The position numbers and the translations under genes were made by a program. A model generated the notes under the pieces. It did no database searches. It had not been told where the DNA came from and worked only from the letters and a program-made list of their open reading frames with translations. From assembly GCF_001949145.1 (NCBI RefSeq), contig NW_019091409.1:347191-387019 (forward strand): 39,829 nucleotides of DNA. Direction: 5' to 3'. Below are positions 31,236 to 39,829 of this stretch, one piece after another. Each line of letters starts with the position of its first letter. Within the stretch, counting starts at the first letter, position 1. Source of the stretch: Acanthaster planci (Eukaryota; Echinodermata; Asteroidea; Valvatida; Acanthasteridae).

Positions 31236-31478
31236 AGTAGTCATTTTGAAAATGCATCCCTTTGCAAAATGGCTCAAATAGTGCCACTTTCGGACCCGAT
31301 TGCATCCAAATTGCTCAGAATAGGAAGCCAAGAGGTTCAGTCTCATATTTCTTCAATTCTCCAGTTTCATGCTTCTCAGGACCCTCTAATAGAGAATATT
31401 TTGAGTGTATAACTTTTATTAATGAGCTCGGCGGACATATATGTGGCCTAAATACAAGGGTGCACCCATAATCACTGG
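31236..31478 (+). repeat. Dispersed repeat, copy B
   Basis: Second copy of the element at the window start. It carries an extra block around 31385-31445 relative to copy A. Confidence 0.7.
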
Positions 31479-33839
31479 ACGCATGTGCTGGCAGCCCGAG
31501 CAAAAGACGCATGGGGATGCGTTGAGCGATTCGAAACCCCGTTCTCCTGGGGCTGTTGATTACGAACGCCGTAGTTCGAATGGACTGCGGCTACGCTAAA
31601 ATTCAAGATAGCAGTCGCCATTTTAACACTAAATGAAAAGATGACATGATATTCACGATCTTACAATAAATGAAATCCCCAAATATCCGTATAACATGGT
31701 CAAGGGATATGCATGTATATGCCTTTGGTTATAGTTTCCTTGTCGTGAGTGCTTCCTATTTTATGCAACAAAATTTACGTTAAGTTGCGGTATGTGCCTA
31801 TGTCCGCCATCTTTGTTCCTGACGTTCTCCCCCACTTCAGTAGGGAGTGAGAATCCTGTTCGCAAACAGTGTTCTCGTCATTTGAAACCCCGCTCTTGTG
31901 TTTGTCAAACACGAGAACGGGGTTGCAAATACGTCTGTTGAGTTCCCATCTGTGCTAATGACTGTTGATGATACTTAAAAAATACACCCTCTCTCTCACC
32001 AACTGATTCTCTATGTTGATTGACCGAGAGCCAGGAACATGGCATTGGGTATGCATAACCACCAACATTGTGCAAACGCAAACATTTTGAAGGGGTAGTT
32101 TAGAACAGTGCTGGTAACTAATTTGTACATGTAATCACTTATCGCTTAAGTCAAGCAGAACCTGTTGGAAAGGTACTGTGAAACGAACAGTGAATACTTA
32201 ATTATCCAGTGGTGTAGTAAACTTGCGTCCAGTGGTGGTCCGTGGAGAATTCTATTTTCCAAACGTCAAGCCATATAAGACTTGCCACAAATCAGTTATG
32301 CCGGGTTTCTTCGGTTTGCCGTTATAAGTTTCTATTTAAATGGAAAGTTAAAGTCAGAGGGCAACCTGGGCTACTGACGTCCATGAACCTGGCGATGGCA
32401 GACGCTGAAACAACGCTGCCTAAAATGTGGCATTTAAGCACCGACAGATCGTGTAAACTAATCTCATTCATCACAAAATAGAGCCAGAATGTTGACCTGT
32501 GATGGCGTGCTTCCGGGACCCTTGGACAGGGAAAATAACGTGCACAAATTTTGGAATTTATAATATTTTTTCGCTCATTTACTTCGTAACAAATCCAACT
32601 CGAAAAAAAGGACTTTGGAAAATATTTGCAAATACATGTATATTATTTATAGAAACTGACAAATTACCTCACCTAAAAGAGAAATATCCTGCCAAAACTT
32701 GACCTTCATTCCCCAAAATCTAAGATACATGAAGAACAGGACAATGCGGCTGTCTCGTACTCAGATGAACATTTACGGTTTGAAATTTTATGGTGGTCTG
32801 TCGGTTTAAGTCAAAATACAGTACAGCTTTTTTAATTTATAAGGTAATAAAAAAAGTACATGTAGTAATCTACTTTTACGAAAGATGCCAATATTTATCT
32901 AACCTTTGATGACAAGAACTACGTCATGGTAACTCAACGGAATCTGAAACCATCAACTACAGGTAGGTAAATCTTCGCAACGTTGTTCAATCTCGTTTTC
33001 AGGTTCACACGGGGAGTGAAAGCAATCGTACATGAACATGGAGACCTAGGTACGATACCGCCGAAAGTGCAAGGTCGTTAATGAAATTCGTTTTTTACCA
33101 ATCTCCAGGTGATTTTTCCTAAATATTGCTAGAGGAAAACAAAGGTTAATTTCCAACATGAGTTTTTCATGGAGTGGTTTCAGTTAGGAATCGTTCTTCC
33201 AAAACTTATCGTACATGATAGGACAACCCCATGTAAAATCCCCATAGGCAGTTAGGCAGACCACGCTGCGTGACCTCTTACTTTCAGGACTTCTGTTCTC
33301 AACAATTTCCATGACATCTGGAGCCCCTGTACACTTTTCTGCGTGTTTTCCAGGGGCTGTCAGCACTTTTCCGTCCTGCTTCACATCACGTCCAAATTCG
33401 TTACCACAAACATATGCACATAATGAATACAGTTGGAAAATCACTTCAGTGTTGGTTGAATATGCTGAATATCTCTTTATTACATGCGCCCCTGCTGCAA
33501 ATACATATACATGTACATGCAATGAGCGTGCGATTTGTACACCTTCCCTCTACATTAATTCAATGCAACTGAAAACTTTATCTTTAGAGACCTATTGGCC
33601 AAATCATTTCAATATTGGAAGTGTAACGGTAACTGGTCAAGCATTTAAATACGATTAATTATTAACCAGCCGTTTTACAATCATGATGATCATGCGTCCC
33701 GACAAATCTCACGCACAGCGGCTCAGTAGGCAATAAACTGCATACGTGAAGTTATTCCGTTTTTTCGTCAATGGGAACAAACTTCCATCTGAAACATTCT
33801 TCGATCATGGAAGTTCTACCTTTGTAAGGTATAGTACAC
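31479..33839. other. Intergenic, no gene recognised
   Basis: Only short frames without domains, plus the hairpin at 31886. Confidence 0.5.
31886..31924. repeat. Short hairpin
   Basis: AACCCCGCTCTTGTGTTTG opposes CAAACACGAGAACGGGGTT with two mismatches around a single-base loop. Related GAGAACACGAAACCCC text occurs at about 28519-28533. Confidence 0.55.
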
Positions 33840-33845
33840 TTTATT
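33840..33845 (-). promoter_or_regulatory. CIPC: Candidate CIPC polyadenylation signal
   Basis: This is the first minus-strand AATAAA I find downstream of the CIPC stop, implying a 3' UTR of about 800 bases. Confidence 0.4.
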
Positions 33846-34656
33846 GCGCAAAACAAAACAAAAAAATCCAACAACAAACAAACAAAACAAAACCAACAGC
33901 GTTTTGGAGAAACGATCTTATCACGCACAATATCAAAACACAATTTACATAAAAAATTATATTCCATTGTATAAATAAATATTTTTGTACATCGCGATAT
34001 CGAACAAAGCTGCCATCACGAAGAAATTTTTGATCAAAAAAGTACAATAAGTGAAATAACAAATCATTGGAAGTGAAAAAAACCTGTGGAAACAAGAGGT
34101 CGGTTATCAACGTCTACAATTAGAAGAGCTTTGGGCCTCTCAGGTGGCCATATGCAAGATCTAATAGAACTTAAGTGCGAGATTTGTTACACTGTACGTT
34201 ACATATAATGAGCCAAAACACACAAGCCGAGTGTAGATGGTGGTACGAAGAGACCAATCATTAAAAGCTCCACAGCGTTTCGTGATTTATCATAATGACC
34301 CTAACAATAACTTGATGATTTTTAGAAAATGAGTACATGTACATGTAGTTAGCTACCCTACTTCTCCTCAGAATGAGGAATTTGGCGAGGCAACGTGTTT
34401 TTTTCCTAAAGACCACAAAATGATGTTAGTGATAACTATCTAGAGAAGTTTTGGCAATCATAAAAGCAAAGGGAATAAAAACGATAAACGTTGACGGTGT
34501 AAGTCACCACTGACAGAGTCACGTCTGAATCACAGATTTCAGATGAAAATAAATTGTCTCGGCATCAAAACCTTTCACTTTGAGCGAAAAGCAGATGTTA
34601 TTTCGGACAGACAGCATGGCTGACGGTGTCAACCAAAGTACAAGTGGATGGAAGAT

Positions 34657-35748
34657 TCACGTAGAACTGCCACTGTTCTGGACCACGCTTGACGACTGCG
34701 CGTTACCACTATCCGGGCTGATTGTTTCGCCTGAGCTCGTACGTTTGACACCCATTCTTCGGGAGTGCTGGAGGTTTATGTTGGATGGACTGTGGTAGGA
34801 CATGCCGTCTTGTCGGTTCAAAACTTCCCGCAAGTTCTTTAGAATCCCCTGGGCGGCAACTGAGTCAAACGAGGACGCGGGCGGTTGGCTGACAGACATT
34901 GTGTGGATGGCATTGTAGAGAACTTCCGTCTGTTGACGCAGAGACTTCAGCTGTTGGTTCATGAGACTACTCTGCTGCATCAGGGAGGCCGTCTGCAAGG
35001 TGAGCTCCAGGAGTCCACAGTGACGAAGCAGTACAAATGTGCGGTTGAAGCGGCGTCGCTTCCGCTCCGACTCGTCGGTGCTGGCGGAGTCACTTGAGTA
35101 ACTCTGTGGCACCTTCTGACGATGAGGAAAGTGGTGCTGGTGAGGCGAGTTGGAGCCTTCCTCGCTCAGTTCTTCACTTTTGTTGGAATTTCTGATCTCG
35201 TGATAGTGCGAACTCACTGATTTGGCCGGCAAGTTCTTCTTCTCTTTGTGTGCAACTTGATGCCGCGTGTCCACCCCCGATGATGACGACAAGCTACAGT
35301 TGCTCTGAGATTGCACGGACTGGCCGCTCGTGTTGGCCGTGGCTATGCCAGTGTCGGTACCATTCGACGTGAAGTTCTGTGTTTTCAATTCGTAGGCTTT
35401 CTTCTCTTGGTGGGCGTGGACCATGGTCACTGAGCCACTGCTGATGGAGGCTCCCGAGTCGGTGACGGTCGGTTCGGCCGTAGCTCTGCCGAGCAACTTG
35501 TTCCGCATGATGGACAGAGCTTTGGCTGATTTGCCCCTGGACAGCTGGGAGCTGGATCCTGAATCGGACTGACTGCTGCTACCCTTGCCACACTTCCTGG
35601 ACCGGATGTGCTCGCGTTTGGGTGCATCATGGAGCACGCGGTCAAAGTTGGCCATGGACCAAGGTGACGTCTTGTCTTTGTCGCTGCCAGTCTCTACGCT
35701 GCTGGATGACGTCTCGTTAGTCTCATTTGAGTACGTATCCTTGGGTGT
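34657..35748 (-). CDS. CIPC: CIPC coding exon 3 (conserved C-terminal domain)
   Basis: The acceptor is ATCCGTCTCAG. It is open for 363 codons to a stop at 34659-34657 and contains TSPWSMANFDRVL, which resembles the segment after the Ser motif in vertebrate CIPC, and the CLOCK-binding-type helical region. Confidence 0.88.
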   Translation of the reverse strand, partial: TPKDTYSNETNETSSSSVETGSDKDKTSPWSMANFDRVLHDAPKREHIRSRKCGKGSSSQSDSGSSSQLSRGKSAKALSIMRNKLLGRATAEPTVTDSGASISSGSVTMVHAHQEKKAYELKTQNFTSNGTDTGIATANTSGQSVQSQSNCSLSSSSGVDTRHQVAHKEKKNLPAKSVSSHYHEIRNSNKSEELSEEGSNSPHQHHFPHRQKVPQSYSSDSASTDESERKRRRFNRTFVLLRHCGLLELTLQTASLMQQSSLMNQQLKSLRQQTEVLYNAIHTMSVSQPPASSFDSVAAQGILKNLREVLNRQDGMSYHSPSNINLQHSRRMGVKRTSSGETISPDSGNAQSSSVVQNSGSST

Positions 35749-36867
35749 CTGAGACGGATAAATACAAATAGTGAAAATATGTAAGCAATGACAGTCTACA
35801 ATGAAGATTACCTAACAGGTGGACAAGATTTCCTGACCTTTAGTTGGTGTATAAAACGACAGTATTCTTTTTGCGGTCTTCCTTACAAGTTACTTACAGT
35901 AGAAGACGAGCGATCAGAGAGACTTGACGAGGACAGGGAGTCTGATGAGTATGGACTAACACCTACAGTAAAAATTTCGACCAGAAACAAATGGCAATTA
36001 AGTGTTATTTAGGCCATTCCCATCTCATAAAGGAATTTCACACCTGTTGCCCTTCGGTATTTGGTAAACATTTAACAGTTCGCCACTTTTGAAGTTTCAT
36101 TCCAACTCTGCAACACTGATTGCATCTTACGGAATGAGGGGTTTTGTAGTTACCGTCAACAATGTATGTAAAAGTTACAATTACCCATGCCCCACACAGA
36201 AAATTTGACTTTGAAAAAACCCCTCAAAACATTGACAACAAACTTCTGGAGCAGGACACCACAATTAAAAGGCTTGACACGAAAAAATTCTCATGTACAA
36301 TGGCAGTTCATGGACTGTGCACTAACTATTATTTCAAGGGATTTATGCAACTGTGTGATTCTTACTTCTTGAGTCTGGTAACCCGTCCCGTCTCTGCAGG
36401 TGCTTCCTTCTCTCTTGCGACGAGTTTGGATTCAAGATGGCCACCTTCTGGCGACTACCAAGAGGCAGAGTGTCACATCCAGCTTCCATAGCCACTATGG
36501 ACGGTCCAGGACCACGCTTAATATGCATCCCTTGCTCTACCTCCAGTTCAGGCGAGCTAAGAGAGGATGACACACTTTGCCCGCGGGCGTCATCGTCACT
36601 CTCCAATTGGTCCTGCTCGATCAGCAACTGCTCACTGAGGTTCTTCGACCCCATTGGTCCGGAACACCACGATGACCTCTCGATGGCGTCAACCTCCTTA
36701 AGGTCTGGCGAGATGTGGTCGTTTTCGGCCCGGCAGTCACTACCCCAGACCCCGGGAAAAGTTACTACTTCCCCGGGACCTGCGCGGGGGGACAAGATCG
36801 CCGGTTTGTGGCATGGCTTACTGTCTGACATACTGGTAGGGCCTGTCGTCTTGGAAACGCTCTCCAT
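34657..36867 (-). CDS. CIPC: CIPC homologue, CLOCK-interacting pacemaker protein (gene model, 3 coding exons)
   Basis: Coding exons are 36867-36366, 35962-35898 and 35748-34657, giving 552 residues (human CIPC is about 400). The decisive region is at residues 418-475: RRRFNRTFVLLRHCGLLELT, then a Gln/Leu-rich helix with LKSLRQQTEVLYNAI. This matches the conserved C-terminal CIPC segment, a basic-RF-x-x-T-x-V-x-L-x-x-x-GLLE-x-TL core followed by a helix. A Ser-rich SPYSSDSLSSSSLSD motif at 170-184 corresponds to the N-terminal DSGFSD-type motif. The rest is low-complexity Ser/Gln. In vertebrates CIPC binds CLOCK and represses CLOCK:BMAL1 transcription in the nucleus; the same role here is inferred. 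The frame is closed by a TAG 36 bases before the start. Confidence 0.85.
35898..35962 (-). CDS. CIPC: CIPC coding exon 2 (Ser-rich motif)
   Basis: The acceptor is TTTTTACTGTAG. This 65-base exon encodes VSPYSSDSLSSSSLSDRSSS and ends phase 0 before GTAAGT. Confidence 0.82.
35963..36365. other. CIPC intron 1
   Basis: No feature beyond splice sites. Confidence 0.6.
36366..36867 (-). CDS. CIPC: CIPC coding exon 1
   Basis: The ATG is in good context (GCACAGATGG). It encodes 167 residues, Ser/Pro-rich with an acidic stretch ESDDDARGQ. It ends phase 1 at AAGAA before GTAAGA. The plus-strand frame over this exon is an antisense shadow. Confidence 0.82.
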
Positions 36868-36900
36868 CTGTGCCTCTACACTCGAATGGGTTACACTAAA

Positions 36901-36993
36901 CTAGTTTGGGATTGCGGAGATTCCGGTCGACAGACAAAGTCGGCTACCATGGGGGCCAAAGTCGATTTCGAGATTTCGAGAACCATCATCCAT
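36901..36993 (-). CDS. Upstream ORF in the CIPC leader (30 codons)
   Basis: The ATG at 36993 lies 9 bases after a good acceptor (CTCCCTGCAG, exon start 37001). It reads MDDGSRNLEIDFGPHGSRLC and ten more residues to TAG at 36903, 33 bases before the CIPC ATG and in the same frame. It could be a translational control element or fortuitous. Confidence 0.4.
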   Translation of the reverse strand: MDDGSRNLEIDFGPHGSRLCLSTGISAIPN

Positions 36994-37481
36994 GTCTGTA
37001 TCTGCAGGGAGAATTATGAGTGAATTAGTTCCGAGCAAAACAATTGGTAATACAAATATAAACAGGTATCATTTATTCCAGGAGCCTAACTGGCGCACAG
37101 AGAAGGGCAAAGGTGCATTTCCTCGTTATTACAAAGGAACTGAAGCGCCAACACTTCACAGCTATTACCAGAAACTCCCTTAAAAATTCAGCAAATGAAC
37201 AAAATTTGGACCAGTGCAGTTTCCTTTTTTTCTTCTGGCTAGAGTTTGTGGTTGATTTTTTTCTTGGGGGGGTATTAAAAATGAAATGTTTCCCCTGCTC
37301 CAAAACCAAGATACAATGGTTGTGAAGTTCAGCATTGTGATTAAGCCACCTTTAAATGGTCACAAGTAACGGTGGGTGAACAATGGCCAAGATGAACCAG
37401 TAGCAGAGGAATGCTTTTTCTGTCACGGTTCAATAAGGTTGCCACTTGAGGTAAGATCGGACTTATAGGCCTCTTTACTGA

Positions 37482-37489
37482 TGACGTCA
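37482..37489. promoter_or_regulatory. CRE-like palindrome TGACGTCA upstream of CIPC
   Basis: This full CREB/ATF consensus lies about 480 bases upstream of the first visible CIPC exon. The same octamer also occurs near 23072 and 28042, so it may be chance or repeat-borne. Confidence 0.3.
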
Positions 37490-38173
37490 CATTTTACTTC
37501 CATCTGCACTTTCCCGTGGAGTCGGGGGGGGGAGATCCACTGAACACCACAGGAAAGGACACAAGTAAACAGAGTATGGCGTCATCATTTCAGAGGTCTG
37601 TTGATTCAAAAGCTCTGCATGCAATCCATCGCAGGGCGCATAAAAACACTACATAACTTCAACTACTATATCAATTATCGTTCGTTCAATTGCGATTTTT
37701 GAGAGGGACCTGTCTATTAACTACGCACCTTGACAGTAGTGACACAAGCACAAACATTCGAGAGCACGGGCTTTCATAAACCTATGACAAAATGATATCA
37801 TGTTTTGTTTACGCGTTTTGTTTACGTTTTGTTTCCTATGGCGATTAAGTGGGACTAGATTCGAGTCCTCTTGGGAAAGCGTAGTTACATGTATAGAAAA
37901 ACGTGATGCGTCATGATGTTTAAGCCTGTTCTGGCATCCGTGGATGTGAAAAATAAGACGTGTCTCCATACCATTTTTTTTGTTTCTGATGTCACATTAT
38001 TCAAAGACAACTTGAAGGGCTGACATTAATTTCGCAGTGTCATGTCAATGTTCATATACATTATAATATTTTCTGGTTTCTGGCATCTGGCTTCAAAGGA
38101 AAACATACAGGATCAATATTTTTATAATACAGAACGAGACAATTCTAGTGAGCCAGTATTGCTTACACTGACC

Positions 38174-38197
38174 AAAAACTCTCTGCAGAGAGTTTTT
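38174..38197. repeat. Perfect 24-bp palindrome
   Basis: The half-site AAAAACTCTCTG is followed immediately by its exact reverse complement. Confidence 0.85.
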
Positions 38198-38284
38198 ATG
38201 GCCCACAACTTAAAGGTTTGTTGAAAAAAGAAGGGCTGGGAAATGAGAGAAAGGCTTTTGACGTTGTCCTTTTGTACCTACATG

Positions 38285-38306
38285 TAATTCCATCTAGATG
38301 GAATTA
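38285..38306. repeat. Perfect 22-bp palindrome
   Basis: The half-site TAATTCCATCT is followed immediately by its exact reverse complement. Confidence 0.85.
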
Positions 38307-39546
38307 GGTTCAATGCGTGGATGAATACTCATGCACAATTTAAAGCATGAAAGAATCACAATATACCACTGGTGCGGTATATCACGACTTTTTTCCCCAG
38401 ATATTACACCGCTAAAAATGTAGACCAATTTTATTTTACTCTCTGTGATTACTCTTTTGAGGTACATGTATCATTAGTTTACTCCTTAAATGATTTTAAG
38501 ATGACTCAAAAGGTTTGCGAAAAATCACTTTGATTTATAACCATTTCCAAGGCTGGTGTCTCAAAATAATGTACCTCAAAATCCACTTTAATATGCCTGT
38601 ACATGTATGTTTAATAGGGTCTTTTCCATGCAGGTACATATAGGCCTAATTCTATATCCATATCGAGATACACATGTGTCTTAAATTGAATGTCAGATAG
38701 TCTCTCTTGACACTTACAGATATGATTCCAAAGGTGCCTCAGTACTTATTTTGTAATTTCCTCAGTAAATCGTCGGTCTTTTCATGAAGGGACGAGTTTT
38801 TTATATCACTAGAAAAGATTTTTCGAGAAAATCGCATTTGGAGTTGGTCTCTATTTCAAACGCTTACATCCCCAGTATTTAGCATGCTTTTGACTTAAGT
38901 AATGCTACTGCGTGAAAGAGGGGATCTTAAATGACAAAAAACCGCCAAACAATATTTATAAAAGTCAATTAAATTGTTTATTTTGTAAACAAACAAATTA
39001 GATTCATGCGACTTTTGTCTATTCGTGAAAACGCAGGATACTTTGCAACAGCGCGTGCCAGGTGCAAAATTATATTTTGTGTACATTTCTAGAGTAAAAG
39101 TCGTCTCTTCATGGAAACGGAGAAACGAGTTTGCCCATAAATTTGCCCTTTATTGCTGAGGCTATATCTATGGAAGAAAAATTTGCCTCTTCGTAAAAAC
39201 ACAAATTGCCGTTTAACTTAAATTAGATCATCGTAATTTGGCAGATTTCCATAGATTTTGGAAAAATGAGTACACCAAGTTGTAGGCATCGCATAGCTTA
39301 TTTAATTTAGCCCCCAAAAACAGAAATTAGAAAATAAATCATGATTTTGGGCCAACGTGAAAACGGTTAACGCGTTCAAAGATTTCTCAAAATAATTTTG
39401 AGGCATCTGTTAATGCGATTTATGACAGTACCACGCCATAAATACTGGTTGGGCCTAATAACTGTATGTACATACACCCTGTCCTAGGGTGACATGATCT
39501 CCGGAAGACCCTGGGCTGAATCGTATGGTGTTCCATATGTGCCATC

Positions 39547-39735
39547 CGGCGTCGCATTTTTCAGCCGGCGTTGCATATTTCGACGGCGTCGCATTTTTCA
39601 GCCGGCGTCGCATTTTTCAGCCGGCGTCGCAGTTTTCGACGGGCGTCGCATTTTTCAGCCGGCGTCGCATTTTTCAGCCGGCGTCGCATTTTTCGACCGC
39701 CGTCGCATTTTTCGACCGGGCGTCGCATTTTTCGA
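39547..39735. repeat. Minisatellite, about 10 copies of a 19-bp unit
   Basis: Units of GGCGTCGCATTTTTCAGCC, with variants ending TTTCGAC(G/C). The frames on both strands across it are pure repeat products. Confidence 0.9.
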
Positions 39736-39829
39736 TGAAAAATTTTAACTTTGACCTCCACACAGCCCATTTGAGGCCAGTTATTGGACGGAGAGAGCCC
39801 CGCCTTTGTGTTGGTCATTGTTTAATCAG

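Larger units (their letters stand above)
37002..39546. other. Upstream of CIPC, non-coding
   Basis: Likely holds the CIPC promoter and 5' non-coding exon(s), which I cannot place. Contains the CRE-like site and two perfect palindromes. No other gene seen. Confidence 0.45.

Noticed and set aside
36437-36904. 155-codon plus-strand frame
   Set aside because: Antisense to CIPC exon 1; the minus strand has matching splice sites, phases and conserved protein features.
39494-39818. Frames of about 85 codons on both strands at the window end
   Set aside because: Repetitive products of the 19-bp minisatellite.

Overview
This is animal nuclear DNA. It has spliced genes with GT-AG introns, small exons, abundant short inverted-repeat elements, and ACATGTACATGT-type tetranucleotide tracts scattered throughout. 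The repeat texture and the presence of a CIPC-like clock gene suggest a marine invertebrate deuterostome (echinoderm, hemichordate or cephalochordate); this is inference and no marker gene fixes the species. I see no bacterial-type operons, rRNA, tRNA or CRISPR.

Three protein genes can be assembled by exon phase, all on the minus strand. (1) 5438-4371: a two-exon death-domain adaptor of about 193 residues. Its second exon carries a Gln-rich linker and a C-terminal V-x-I-G motif resembling a RHIM (amyloid-forming signalling motif). (2) 24567-12771: an 11-coding-exon gene for a 511-residue protein with an N-terminal membrane anchor, a basic juxtamembrane stretch, a Cys/His cluster spaced like the plant SHI/SRS RING-like finger, ten 23-residue leucine-rich repeats, and a C-terminal CxxC module of the kind that ends several LRRC proteins. 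(3) 37001-34657: a three-coding-exon gene for a 552-residue homologue of CIPC, the CLOCK-interacting negative regulator of the circadian transcription loop, with an upstream ORF in its leader. Reading phases agree at every junction of all three models, and the predicted domains run smoothly across the junctions. That is the main evidence for the exon calls.

Layout along the + strand: 1-4370 non-coding, with a dispersed repeat and a fold-back palindrome; 4371-5438 death-domain gene; 5439-12470 intergenic, rich in miniature transposons; 12479-24567 LRR gene, with introns carrying miniature inverted-repeat elements and hairpins; 24568-33839 intergenic or unassigned 5' regions, with repeats, a CpG-rich patch near 26.4-26.6 kb and two short ATGGC(G/C)GCT-initiated ORFs; 33840-37001 CIPC gene; 37002-39829 upstream DNA with a CRE site, two perfect palindromes and a ten-copy minisatellite.

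The death-domain gene lies directly downstream of the LRR gene on the same strand. LRR and death folds are classic innate-immunity or cell-death modules, but the two genes end in separate stop codons and no splice joining them is in frame. Any functional link is speculative.
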